From NCBI GenBank assembly GCA_013416395.1, contig JACCEP010000009.1, forward strand, positions 62,001-126,000: DNA of 64,000 bases. Direction: 5' to 3'. Positions 8,526 to 16,378 of this stretch are shown one piece after another. Source of the stretch: Alcaligenaceae bacterium (GTDB taxonomy: Bacteria > Pseudomonadota > Gammaproteobacteria > Burkholderiales > Burkholderiaceae_B). Within the stretch, counting starts at the first letter, position 1; every line of letters begins with the position of its first letter. Made by a program: the position numbers and the translations under genes. Below the pieces are notes generated by a model, which was not told the DNA's origin, searched no databases, and saw only the letters and a list, made by a program, of their open reading frames with translations.

Positions 8526-9314
8526 TTAAGGCTGAATTGAATATTCGTAGTCAATAATGAGCGGTGCATGGTCGCTGAACCGCTCTTCTTTATAAACGAA
8601 TGCAGACTTTGCTGTGGCTGCGATGTCTTTGCTGGCAACCTGATAATCGATACGCCACCCTACATTATTTGCCCAGGCCTGACCGCGGTTGCTCCACCAC
8701 GTATAAGCTTCGCCTGTGGTTTCGGGGTACAGGCTGCGGTATACGTCAACCCAGCCAATTTCCTCAAAGATACGCGTCATCCATGCCCGCTCTTCGGGCA
8801 GGAAGCCACTGTTCTTCATATTGCCCTTCCAGTTTTTCAGGTCTATTTCCTGATGTGCAATGTTCCAGTCGCCGCAAATGACGACGTCGCGTCCGCACGC
8901 AATCAGCGTACGCAGATGGTCGAAGAAATGATCGAGGAAGACATACTTGACGCCCTGGCGTTGGTCGCCACTGGAGCCAGAGGGCAGATACAGCGAGATA
9001 ATCGACAATTTGTCATAGACCAGCTCAAGATAGCGCCCTTCACAGTCGATTTCGGGCACGCCCAGGCCTTCAATGACCTGCAGCGGCTCGGTGCGCGCGT
9101 AAATGCCAACGCCGCTGTAGCCCTTTTTTTCTGCATAATGAAAGTAGCCGAAATAGCCGGGCGGGTTAAGCATCACCTCAGTCATGTTGTCGGCCTGCGC
9201 TTTGAGTTCTTGCATGCAGACAAACTCGGCCTGCTGATTGGGGAGCCAGTCGAGAAAACCTTTTCTGACTGCAGAGCGGATGCCGTTGAGATTGACGGAA
9301 ATTATTCGGGTCAT
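8526..9314 (-). CDS. Exodeoxyribonuclease III family AP endonuclease
   Basis: A 262-residue Mg-dependent exonuclease/phosphatase-fold enzyme that cuts at abasic sites and degrades DNA 3' to 5' during base-excision repair. Visible active-site landmarks are SVNLNGIRSA near residue 6, the metal ligand in MQELKAQ near 34, GDWNIAH near 140-146 and the C-terminal SDHAPLIIDY (catalytic His). Family length is normal. It could be annotated xthA or exoA; the two subfamilies are not separable by eye here. The dioxygenase gene ends 20 bases upstream, so co-transcription with it is likely. Confidence 0.93.
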   Translation of the reverse strand: MTRIISVNLNGIRSAVRKGFLDWLPNQQAEFVCMQELKAQADNMTEVMLNPPGYFGYFHYAEKKGYSGVGIYARTEPLQVIEGLGVPEIDCEGRYLELVYDKLSIISLYLPSGSSGDQRQGVKYVFLDHFFDHLRTLIACGRDVVICGDWNIAHQEIDLKNWKGNMKNSGFLPEERAWMTRIFEEIGWVDVYRSLYPETTGEAYTWWSNRGQAWANNVGWRIDYQVASKDIAATAKSAFVYKEERFSDHAPLIIDYEYSIQP

Positions 9315-9334
9315 GGTGTCAGTCTTGAAAATGG

Positions 9335-10147
9335 TTAATCGTGGTTGCCTGCACCGAAGCGGAAGCTGGAGACGGTAATGTTGGCAAATGCGGTTTTTTC
9401 ATGATAAACACAGGTGACAGGCTCGTCTTGGGCAGCCCCGGTGGCGACCATTAACGGGATCAAATGGTCTTCTTCTGGGTGGGCCTGCCGTGCACAGGGT
9501 GCTGTCTGCCACTGGATAAGCGCTTTTTCGCGTTCCTGAGGTGGCAGTGCAAGCATGACGTGCTGTAGCCAGGCATCAAACTGCGCTGAGGCCTCTGAAC
9601 CGCCTCTGTATATTTCGCGCAGATTGTGATAACTGAGCCCGCTGCCGACAATGAGTACGCCTTCTTTGCGTAGTGGTGCCAGTGCACGCCCCAGGCTCAG
9701 ATGCAGTGCGGGGTCGTAGCCGGCATTGATGGATAGCTGGGTAATGGGGACGTCGGCGTCAGGGTACATGATGCTGGCCGGCACAAACGCGCCATGATCA
9801 AAGCCTCGCGTTTCATCTGTCTGAACGCGCAGGCTGGCGGCGTTAAGCAACTGGCTGACCCGATCTGCAAGCCAAGGGGCACCGGGGGCGGGGTAGCTGA
9901 TCTGGTAAGTATGCTCAGGAAACCCATAATAGTCATACAGCATGGGGGGCTGGGCACAGGTCATTACCTTGAACCCGTCCTGGCTAACCCAGTGTGCCGA
10001 CACCATCAGTATGGCTTTGGGCCTGGTGCCCAACTGCCGGGGGATATCGGCCAATGACTGGGCCAGCAGCGCGTTGGCGGACTGCATCTCGGGCATATAA
10101 GGCCAGGGGCCGCCGCCGTGGGAGATAAAGTATGTGGGGAGTATCAT
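9335..10147 (-). CDS. LigB/DODA-type extradiol ring-opening dioxygenase
   Basis: About 270 residues of the class III extradiol dioxygenase family (4,5-DOPA dioxygenase/YgiD type), a non-haem metal enzyme that cleaves catechol rings. Conserved histidines are visible at SHGGGPW (residue 10), SAHWVS (near 52), GLSYHNLRE (near 165) and EEDHLIPLM (near 225). The start ATG at 10147 (MILPTYF) is preferred over 10165 because the latter lies in the tail of the terminator hairpin after doxX. The physiological substrate is unknown. Neighbouring DoxX upstream and exonuclease III downstream do not point to a pathway. Confidence 0.85.
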   Translation of the reverse strand: MILPTYFISHGGGPWPYMPEMQSANALLAQSLADIPRQLGTRPKAILMVSAHWVSQDGFKVMTCAQPPMLYDYYGFPEHTYQISYPAPGAPWLADRVSQLLNAASLRVQTDETRGFDHGAFVPASIMYPDADVPITQLSINAGYDPALHLSLGRALAPLRKEGVLIVGSGLSYHNLREIYRGGSEASAQFDAWLQHVMLALPPQEREKALIQWQTAPCARQAHPEEDHLIPLMVATGAAQDEPVTCVYHEKTAFANITVSSFRFGAGNHD

Positions 10148-10157
10148 GGTTTGATTG

Positions 10158-10185
10158 AAACACAAATGCCCGGCCTGAGCCGGGC
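10158..10185 (-). terminator. Intrinsic terminator after doxX
   Basis: Perfect 7-bp stem GCCCGGC / GCCGGGC (10168-10174, 10179-10185) with a 4-base loop. Read on the minus strand it is followed by the T-rich run ATTTGTGTTTC, right after the DoxX gene stop at 10213. This suggests the dioxygenase gene has partly separate transcription. Confidence 0.65.
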
Positions 10186-10212
10186 AGATTAGGTTTGTGG
10201 CAGTAGGCAGGC

Positions 10213-10620
10213 CTAGGTTTTATGACGCAGTGCGTCGATGCTCCACGGCCCCGCGCCCGCTGCCCAGATATAAAGAAAGACAAAGCAAAACAGCACTGCC
10301 GCGTCGCCGCCATTAAGTACGGGTAGCAACAACGCACCCTTGCTGGCGACATGCCCTATAAAATATGCGGCGGCGGTAAAGCCCGAGGCAATAAAGGCGG
10401 CAAACCGGGTAAAAAGGCCGACAAGAAGCAGTGCGCCAAAAACCAGTTCTATGATGGCGGCGGCGCCACCAAGCGAGGCCAGTTGTAGGTTGTCAAACAT
10501 GGCAGCGTGCGGCACACCAAACAGCTTGGCGGTGCCATGAATTAGCAGCAGGTAGCCGCTGACGATACGCAATACACTTAGTACGCGCGGGGCCCAAGTG
10601 GCGCAGGCGGTAGATGTCAT
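10213..10620 (-). CDS. DoxX family membrane protein
   Basis: A 135-residue protein with four hydrophobic helices. DoxX hallmarks are LRIVSGYLLLIHGTAKLFG near residues 16-34, GGAAAIIELVFGALLLVGLFTR around 52-73, and an ending with GAGPWSIDA. DoxX proteins are small membrane proteins linked variously to quinone oxidation or redox stress; the precise role here is unknown. The ATG at 10620 has AGGGAGAT just upstream, and the longer in-frame extension has no such site. The divergent pyrE starts 240 bases away; that gap holds no gene I can support. Confidence 0.85.
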   Translation of the reverse strand: MTSTACATWAPRVLSVLRIVSGYLLLIHGTAKLFGVPHAAMFDNLQLASLGGAAAIIELVFGALLLVGLFTRFAAFIASGFTAAAYFIGHVASKGALLLPVLNGGDAAVLFCFVFLYIWAAGAGPWSIDALRHKT

Positions 10621-10861
10621 GGTGATCTCCCTGAAAGTGCGGCCCGACAAGGCCGGAAGTTTTCTGAGACCAGGCAATGAGTTGCGCTGGCGCAATGCAA
10701 AAAGCCAGGGAATATTATGAGATTCTTAACCCAGATTAATGCCCGTAATAGTGTAATTGACGCAGCGCAAAAAATATATGTGCAATCGAGGTGTGCTGGC
10801 CGTTCTTATGGGCCCGTCGTGTATGAACGATAATAGCGTTTTATTTTTAACTCTCTGAATC

Positions 10862-11533
10862 ATGAGCGACTCACATAATCGAGCCGATTTCGTCCGTTTT
10901 TCGCTGGAGCAGGGCGTCCTTCGCTTTGGTAGCTTCAAGGTAAAGTCTGGTCGTATCAGCCCCTACTTTTTCAACGCTGGTCTGTTCAATACTGGCAGCA
11001 CGGTTGGGCGGCTGGCCCAGTTTTACGCGCAGGCGCTGGTTGACTCTGGGCTTGAGTTCGACATGCTGTTCGGGCCTGCCTACAAGGGCATTCCGTTGTC
11101 CACGGCGACGGCGGTGGCATTGGCCGGGCACCCGGGCTTGAAGGGTCGCGACGTGCCGTTTGCCTTCAATCGCAAAGAGGCGAAAGATCACGGCGAGGGT
11201 GGCACGTTAGTAGGTGCTCCGCTGCAGGGCCGGGTGGTCATTATTGACGATGTCATTACTGCAGGCACGTCGGTGCGCGAATCGGTACAAATCATACGCG
11301 AGGCCGGTGCCGAGCCCGCCGCCGTTTTAATTGCGCTTGACCGCATGGAAAGGGCTGGTGCAGACGATGCGTTGTCGCAGCACTCGGCGGTGCAAGAAGT
11401 CGCCAGCCGCTACGACATGCCGGTGATCAGCATTGCCTCGCTCGATGACATTATGAGCGTACTGCGCGATGATGTTGGCCTGGCCGAGCATCGTGATGCC
11501 GTGGCGGCATATCGGGGCAGGTACGGCGTCTGA
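10862..11533 (+). CDS. pyrE: Orotate phosphoribosyltransferase
   Basis: Transfers phosphoribose from PRPP to orotate to make OMP in pyrimidine synthesis. The 223-residue type I PRTase has LKSGR-like [14 protein letters not shown] at 26-39, the [13 protein letters not shown] loop near 100-112 (catalytic lysine, PRPP-loop region), and the PRPP-binding signature [16 protein letters not shown] near 125-140. Length is normal for proteobacterial PyrE. It stands alone; the following 280 bases hold no gene I can support. The ribosome site upstream of the ATG is weak. Confidence 0.95.
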   Translation: MSDSHNRADFVRFSLEQGVLRFGSFKVKSGRISPYFFNAGLFNTGSTVGRLAQFYAQALVDSGLEFDMLFGPAYKGIPLSTATAVALAGHPGLKGRDVPFAFNRKEAKDHGEGGTLVGAPLQGRVVIIDDVITAGTSVRESVQIIREAGAEPAAVLIALDRMERAGADDALSQHSAVQEVASRYDMPVISIASLDDIMSVLRDDVGLAEHRDAVAAYRGRYGV

Positions 11534-11811
11534 CACCTGGCAGAGGGTTGCGTTTCATCAGTGCAAGGCCCTGTTCGTACCGGTCAGCAGCACAGCCACT
11601 GGCAATCGACAATACAGCTCTGTATCGCTCGTTAAGCTTGTGGGGCCGATGAGGTTGGACATGCCCGCCGCACTGTTGCGGGCCGTCATGCGAGAGTGGT
11701 GCGCTTGGTGGTATAAGTCAGTATCGACGGTGTAATCTTTGGCCTGGCCCATACGGCAGGCAGTGTTAGACTCAATTTCCAGTTTGCACACCGGCGTAAC
11801 GAGGCTCTTGC

Positions 11812-12141
11812 ATGGCAGTTTTTCTTCCCGCATTAAAGATAGCGCTTCCGTACATAACTCAGGCTGTCGCGGCAGCCATCCCGGCGTTTACCTCCAGGCC
11901 AGCAAATGGGAAAACTGATGACGTAGTACCCGAGCAAATAGCAGAACTTCAAGCTGCAGTTACCCAAAATGCCGAAACCGTACAAGGCCTTGCCGTTCAG
12001 ATGAAGGAAATCATCAAAGACGCCGATGCCGGAATGGCTGCGATGCAACAGCAAATTACGATGTTGCGACGTGTGGTCATTTTGTGTTTAGGGGCGGTTG
12101 CGGTGGGCATTGTGGTGATAATCTGGCTGTTGGCACAATAA
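11812..12141 (+). CDS. Small membrane-anchored coiled-coil protein, unknown
   Basis: A 109-residue protein I do not recognise. The N-terminus (AVFLPALKIALPYITQAVAAAIPAF) is moderately hydrophobic, residues 40-85 form a heptad-like region rich in Gln/Glu/Ala/Met (EQIAELQAAVTQNAETVQGL and onward), and residues 87-107 are a strong C-terminal transmembrane helix. The layout resembles tail-anchored phage-like or stress small proteins, but no family is assignable. ATG at 11812; a weak GAGG is upstream. The next gene starts 43 bases later on the same strand, so the two may form a pair. Confidence 0.6.
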   Translation: MAVFLPALKIALPYITQAVAAAIPAFTSRPANGKTDDVVPEQIAELQAAVTQNAETVQGLAVQMKEIIKDADAGMAAMQQQITMLRRVVILCLGAVAVGIVVIIWLLAQ

Positions 12142-12184
12142 ACTGACCCTAAGACGATTTAGCGATAAAGAGGTTATACCTACC

Positions 12185-12589
12185 ATGACTGACAAATTCG
12201 AAGCTGAAATCTTAAACGCCATAAAGCCGCTGTTGGTCCCGTATCTGGAGCAGTCAAAAAGCCATAAATTTGATGTGCGGCCTGGCTTTATCGAAGTAAT
12301 TTGCCAACAGGATGACAGTGACGTTACCGGCACGACTATCCTGCAAATGAGCGTCGATCACGACCAAAAGCAGTTGCAGATTACCCGTCTCAATACGCCG
12401 GGCATTATGAAAGGTCTGGGCTTGGGCAAACGCTTAATCAAAGAAATCTATATAAGCGCTAAAGCACACGGTTATGAAGTCTTCGTCACCAATATGACGC
12501 CGGGCTTTTACGAGCGACTGACACGGCGCGGCGCCCGGTCTTGTAGCGAAGAAATGGTTCAGATCAACGACGCTACGGTTCTTGCTTGA
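12185..12589 (+). CDS. Small GNAT-like protein, unknown
   Basis: A 134-residue protein. The segment MKGLGLGKRLIKEIYISAKAHGYEVFVTNMT near residues 81-110 looks like motif A of GNAT acyltransferases (the Gly-rich acetyl-CoA loop followed by a helix and strand), and FYERLTRRGA just after it matches the typical motif B turn. The N-terminal half has no recognised features. If it is a GNAT it is short, missing part of the usual 150-residue fold, so the substrate and even activity are uncertain. AAGAGG lies about 11 bases before the ATG. Confidence 0.6.
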   Translation: MTDKFEAEILNAIKPLLVPYLEQSKSHKFDVRPGFIEVICQQDDSDVTGTTILQMSVDHDQKQLQITRLNTPGIMKGLGLGKRLIKEIYISAKAHGYEVFVTNMTPGFYERLTRRGARSCSEEMVQINDATVLA

Positions 12590-12687
12590 TGAGGGGCACC
12601 CCCCATCCCGCTTCTTTTGGGTTGTTTCTGTGGGGGCATTAATCGCACTATCGCGCCAAATGAGCTCTGAACACAATCGAAAATGTG

Positions 12688-12714
12688 CCGACGCTATTCG
12701 ACGAATAGCGTCGG
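12688..12714. repeat. 27-bp perfect palindrome
   Basis: CCGACGCTATTCG (12688-12700), a single central A, then CGAATAGCGTCGG (12702-12714): 13-bp perfect arms. It sits between the GNAT-like gene and the S4 protein gene, both plus-strand, without a downstream T run. As RNA it would form an 11-bp stem with a 5-base loop. Candidate roles are a terminator or processing hairpin, or a protein-binding site. Confidence 0.7.
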
Positions 12715-12774
12715 TGCGCTGTACTGCATGCTTGCTTACAAGGCCCGGCGTTTATCGTGCGGGCGCAACGTCCT

Positions 12775-13497
12775 ATGAGTGAATCATTGCGGCTAAATAA
12801 ATATCTGGCAGACCATTATTCCTGTTCGCGCAGCCAGGCTGAAAACTATATTGAAAGCGGCTACGTCAGCGTCGATGGGCAGGTAATCGAAGAGCCCGGG
12901 TTTCGGGTTGGTCCGCAGCAAAAAGTCGAACTGGCTGAAAATGCACGCGCCGACGAGCATCGACCTGCCACCATTTTGCTGAATAAGCCCGCCGGATACG
13001 TTTTGGATGATGCAGGTTACCCGCATGACTTGATCGTGTCGGCGAACCATGCCTCTGACGACCCCTCGGGGCGACTGTTTCTGAAAAGAGACTTGAAGGG
13101 GCTTATTGTGCCGATGCCGCTAGCGCCTCAAGCCAGCGGGCTAATTGTCTTTACACAAAACCCTGCCATCGCGCGCAAGTTGCTCAAAGATGCAGCCCGG
13201 ATCGAGCACGAATACGTGGCAGACGTTGAAGGCGAATTGCTACCTGACGGCCTGGCTCGACTCAACCATGGTTTGCGCTGGCAGGGGTCTCCGCTGCCTC
13301 CGGCAAAGGTCAGTTGGCAGAACGAAACGCGTCTGCGCTTTGCGCTGAAGAACCCAACTGTCGACATGATTGCTGATATGTGCCGTCAGGTGGGCTTGAC
13401 GTTAACGGGCATCAAGCGCATTCGAATCGGGCGTGTTCCCATGGCTCGGCTTGCATCGGGCCAATGGCGTTATTTGTCGGACAGCGAACGTTTCTGA
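12775..13497 (+). CDS. S4-domain pseudouridine synthase-like protein lacking catalytic Asp
   Basis: About 240 residues. The S4 RNA-binding domain is at the N-terminus (SESLRLNKYLADHYSCSRSQ, then YIESGYVSVDGQVIEEPG), followed by an RsuA/RluF-like domain: ILLNKPAGYV, later KVSWQNETRLRFALK and LTLTGIKRIRIGRVPM near the end. In active RsuA-type enzymes the motif is GRLDxxTxGL; here the aligned stretch is PLAPQASGLIVFTQN, with alanine where the catalytic aspartate should be. It may therefore bind rRNA without modifying it. ATG 12775 starts at the S4 domain; a GTG at 12757 is an alternative. Confidence 0.8.
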   Translation: MSESLRLNKYLADHYSCSRSQAENYIESGYVSVDGQVIEEPGFRVGPQQKVELAENARADEHRPATILLNKPAGYVLDDAGYPHDLIVSANHASDDPSGRLFLKRDLKGLIVPMPLAPQASGLIVFTQNPAIARKLLKDAARIEHEYVADVEGELLPDGLARLNHGLRWQGSPLPPAKVSWQNETRLRFALKNPTVDMIADMCRQVGLTLTGIKRIRIGRVPMARLASGQWRYLSDSERF

Positions 13498-13623
13498 CCT
13501 AGCCGCTGAGGCATGTGAGTGCGGCGACGTGTTCTATTCTGTTCATGCGTTTGTAGCAAGCACAGGCTATCCGCACGCTATTCAAGTTCGCAATCATGTA
13601 CCGTAACTGGGGCATGGTTTGGT

Positions 13624-13791
13624 GAAAGCCGAAAGCCGAAAGCCGAAAGCCGAAAGCCGAAAGCCGAAAGCCGAAAGCCGAAAGCCGAAAGCCAAAGACC
13701 AAAAGCCGAACACAGCAGACCGCAGGCTGCAGACTGCAGATCGAAGACTGAATGCCAAATACCGCAGACCGAACATAGAACATCGAACTAC
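13624..13791. repeat. Heptanucleotide tandem array, ten exact plus about fourteen diverged units
   Basis: GAAAGCC is repeated exactly ten times (13624-13693). The same 7-base phase then continues without a break to about 13791 as diverged units (AAAGACC, AAAAGCC, GCAGACC, GCAGACT, GAAGACT, GAACATC and others; consensus G-A/C-A-G/A-A-C-C/T). It occupies most of the 355-base gap between two convergent genes. Because 7 is not a multiple of 3, both strands are open in several frames; these are not genes. Confidence 0.9.
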
Positions 13792-13806
13792 GATGTGAGC
13801 ATGATT

Positions 13807-13843
13807 GCACCCAGCCCGTCGCCGGTGTCGACGGGCCGGGTGC
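13807..13843. terminator. Strong hairpin between convergent genes
   Basis: GCACCC-A-GCCCGTCG and CGACGGGC-C-GGGTGC form 14 base pairs with one mismatch around a 7-base loop. It lies just past the stop of the lipoprotein gene (minus strand) and after the S4 gene and repeat array (plus strand). There is no T run on either side, so it is a terminator-like hairpin rather than a certain intrinsic terminator. Confidence 0.5.
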
Positions 13844-13852
13844 GGTGCAATG

Positions 13853-15889
13853 CTATTTATACGCCTCGACCACCGGGGCGTATGTACGCGTAGGATCCAG
13901 CTTGTCGATGGTTAGAACACCATATCCGTCTGTGGCCTCACCCACTTGGAAATTGAAATCTGATGCTACTGTCTGGAGCTGTTTTACTATCGCGCCATGG
14001 TGGTACATCCCATACGCGCCTTCTGTATCTGTATCGTTGGGTGTTTGCTTCCAGACTTTGTCATCAAACTGAAAGTGCATGGCCCCGAGTATCTGTTGCG
14101 GGTTGGCCTTTTGGTAGGCGAGCGCACCCTGTAGTTGATCCCGTACAAAGGCTGGCGTGAAGTAACTTTCAGCGCGGCTTAAGCCTATCTCGGTAAACAG
14201 AATGGGAACGCCAAACTGCTTGTAAGTTAGCTGAACCCAACCCTGGCCCGTGCTTTCGGCATTTTCGAAGAGGTATTCTTTGCTGTTATAGGTATTTGGG
14301 CACAGCATAAGCCTATCTTTGTAGGGGGCAGTTCGTGGGTCGGTCAGCAACTGGTTAAATTGCTTCCAGCTCGGCATGTTTTGCCCGCCCGGCCCGAACG
14401 GCGCACCCTGTGGCACAAAGGTAACGGGTACGCCTACCGGAACGTTTTTGCTAAAGCCCCGTTTGTCAGCCTCCTGAATAAAACGCGCAACCAGGCCGAT
14501 GACGTTACCGTAGTATTGGCCACCATTTTCCCTATCCAGCTCGTTGGATATGATCACACCGGCTACGGCCGGATGCCAATCCGTCCCGTTTTTGTTGCTG
14601 AAGTTGCCAGGTTTAAAATAACTTGGAACCTGCTCGTTCCATACGCTTGGGCTCTGAGTTGGCAGCCAGTTGCTGATGGGTACGACCACTTTAATGTTAA
14701 GGCTGTCCGCATAATCCAGAAACTGACTGTGATCGTTTCGTGGGTCCCAGTCATAGAGCCGTATAAGGTTAATGCCAAGACTCTTCATCGTTTTAATATC
14801 GTCGCGACAGTATGGCTCGCAGCTTTGCGATAGATACGACTGGGTTCCCCACAACGATCCGGTTTGTTTGCGGGCGATGTCGCTGCCGAAGTAAATATAG
14901 GTCTTGTTGGCGGTAGAAGGGTCGTAGCCCTGGCCAAATGCCTGGTAGCCAGTGCCCTTGCCCGGCACAGGGAAGCGCGAAAATGCCCCCGAGTCAATAC
15001 TTAGTACAGCCTGGTTAATTATTTCGAGGGCTCCGGATGTCTGGCCCAATAACTTGGCCGTATAGCTGACTTGGTTCGAGGCTTCGTCATACACCGGATC
15101 AGTTAGCGTCAGAAAATACAGCTTTAATTTGCCGGTGGCTGTGGTTCCGAACAATGCCGCATTGGGTGGTGAGTCTTTAAAAACATAAGGCCACTGCGGG
15201 AAAAAGTAAGACATTGGCCTGCTGTCTGAATACTGCCCCGGTGCATTGTCCACCCAGATCATGTCGGGGCCGGCATCGCTCATCACAACTTTGTACTGAT
15301 CCGACACGGCCGTAGGCTGCAAAACAGCCTGACTGGCGTATTGAATGTACGAAGACACCGATTTGTCGTCCACCGCATTGTTCAGGACGTTGATCGTGAC
15401 GTTGGTGAAAGCCAAGGTGTCAGCGCTCATTTGATCGAAGGTATCGTTCAGAATCTTCGCATCGAACGTTATCGTCTTAGACTTTTCATTGTAGGAAGGC
15501 TTGGACAAAGATACATACAACCCATCGAGCTCATCGCTTCCGGTCCGTTGAAATAAAACGGTGGCGTTGGGGTTGACCTCGCCGTAGTCGCTGCGCCAGG
15601 ACGCTGCATTAATGTAGTCCTCAAGCGGCGTGGACCCGACCTCTTGGCTCGGGCGGTCGGTATACCACAGCGCTGTAGGCTCGGGGTTGTCCAGCGTAAG
15701 TATCCAGGAGTCTGTGCTCCCGGGCTGAGCGGGCGCGATCCTGCCGGTTTTTGAGGCGATCACATGGATTCGTGAAGAATATTGATCGTCAGAGGTGGCC
15801 GAGTCACTGCTGTCGCTAGTGCTACAACCAGCCACAAGTGAGCATGAAGCCAGCGCGATTACCCAGCTCAAAAAATGCTTGAATTTCAT
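13853..15889 (-). CDS. Lipoprotein with duplicated N-terminal domain and glycosidase-like barrel
   Basis: A 678-residue protein. The signal peptide ends in lipobox LVAGC (Cys22), then a Ser/Asp-rich linker. Two similar beta-rich domains follow, about residues 41-150 and 199-283; each has a Trp-Tyr/Val-x-Asp motif (WYTDRP, IWVDNAP), a short N-P/P-N-A-x-L motif, and an ending of the type LTDPVYDEASNQVSYTAKLL. Residues 310-670 look like a clan GH-A TIM barrel: LIRLYDWDP near 375-383, IISNELD with candidate acid/base Glu450, and LFTEIGLS with candidate nucleophile Glu567, reminiscent of GH5/GH17/GH72 glucan-active enzymes. The ATG at 15889 follows GGAGCAGG. Likely a surface or periplasmic glucanase or transglycosylase; substrate unknown. 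Confidence 0.8.
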   Translation of the reverse strand: MKFKHFLSWVIALASCSLVAGCSTSDSSDSATSDDQYSSRIHVIASKTGRIAPAQPGSTDSWILTLDNPEPTALWYTDRPSQEVGSTPLEDYINAASWRSDYGEVNPNATVLFQRTGSDELDGLYVSLSKPSYNEKSKTITFDAKILNDTFDQMSADTLAFTNVTINVLNNAVDDKSVSSYIQYASQAVLQPTAVSDQYKVVMSDAGPDMIWVDNAPGQYSDSRPMSYFFPQWPYVFKDSPPNAALFGTTATGKLKLYFLTLTDPVYDEASNQVSYTAKLLGQTSGALEIINQAVLSIDSGAFSRFPVPGKGTGYQAFGQGYDPSTANKTYIYFGSDIARKQTGSLWGTQSYLSQSCEPYCRDDIKTMKSLGINLIRLYDWDPRNDHSQFLDYADSLNIKVVVPISNWLPTQSPSVWNEQVPSYFKPGNFSNKNGTDWHPAVAGVIISNELDRENGGQYYGNVIGLVARFIQEADKRGFSKNVPVGVPVTFVPQGAPFGPGGQNMPSWKQFNQLLTDPRTAPYKDRLMLCPNTYNSKEYLFENAESTGQGWVQLTYKQFGVPILFTEIGLSRAESYFTPAFVRDQLQGALAYQKANPQQILGAMHFQFDDKVWKQTPNDTDTEGAYGMYHHGAIVKQLQTVASDFNFQVGEATDGYGVLTIDKLDPTRTYAPVVEAYK

Positions 15890-16033
15890 GATCCTGCTCC
15901 AGAGGCGTACTGACCGCGCTTTGCTCAGGCTGGGTAATAGTCGCGCTACGATATGGGGCGTGAGCACGTGGCGCCTGGCTTTGGGTGCGTAAAAAACTTG
16001 AAGGCTGGCCCTGGCTAGGGCATGTTGAGACGA

Positions 16034-16153
16034 CTAAGGCCCGGCCTTTTTTATGCGCCAGTGGGCGTTATTGTTGAGCCCGGTCAGATTGGCGGCGTAC
16101 AGTGGCAAAACCAAAAGAGTGGCGGCTAGCACTTTGCGTGTGGCGGAGTTCAT
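16034..16153 (-). CDS. Candidate 39-aa small membrane or secreted protein
   Basis: The minus strand encodes 39 residues from the ATG at 16153: MNSATRKVLAATLLVLPLYA, then a short polar tail with GLNNNAHWRIKKAGP. The N-terminus has the basic-hydrophobic pattern of a signal peptide or single membrane anchor, ending in an Ala-x-Ala-like site. The case rests on an excellent Shine-Dalgarno sequence, AAGGAG, five bases before the ATG, in a gap otherwise without genes (15890-16378). An overlapping plus-strand frame at 16053-16271 lacks such a site. No family is recognised. Confidence 0.45.
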   Translation of the reverse strand: MNSATRKVLAATLLVLPLYAANLTGLNNNAHWRIKKAGP

Positions 16154-16378
16154 GGATGCTCCTTGCGCTGTCATTGAGGCGCCAGATCATCTGCCATGGC
16201 CGGCAGAAGACTATATGGTGCAAACAGTAACACCCATTGCCCAGTTTCGTCTAAATATTTCGAGCACATGAACGCCGAGCTGGCGGCGACGCTGGTGATA
16301 CCCAGCGCTGCCACCTTTGCTCTGGAGCCGCCAATGAAAAAGCCTGACGAGGTTTCTGTTAGCTAAACAAGCGTGTGT

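Noticed and set aside
11558-11833. Minus-strand open frame of 91 codons after pyrE
   Set aside because: Runs through the start of the next plus-strand gene, has no ribosome site and unremarkable composition.
13624-13791. Tandem array considered as CRISPR
   Set aside because: Units are 7 bp and contiguous without spacers, and no cas genes are present.
13519-13893. Plus-strand open frame encoding repeated KAESRKP, and a mirror minus-strand frame rich in Phe-Gly-Phe
   Set aside because: Both arise from the 7-bp repeat, which keeps several frames open by itself. There is no ribosome site, and the reading frame ends run into a hairpin and a convergent gene.
16036-16053. AAGGCCCGGCCTT followed by TTTT, terminator-like
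   Set aside because: Stem of five with a three-base loop is weak, there is no plus-strand gene to terminate, and it overlaps the end of the candidate 39-aa gene.
16053-16271. 72-codon plus-strand frame in the gatB-lipoprotein gap
   Set aside because: No ribosome site and no family resemblance; the opposite strand has a much better supported small gene at 16034-16153.
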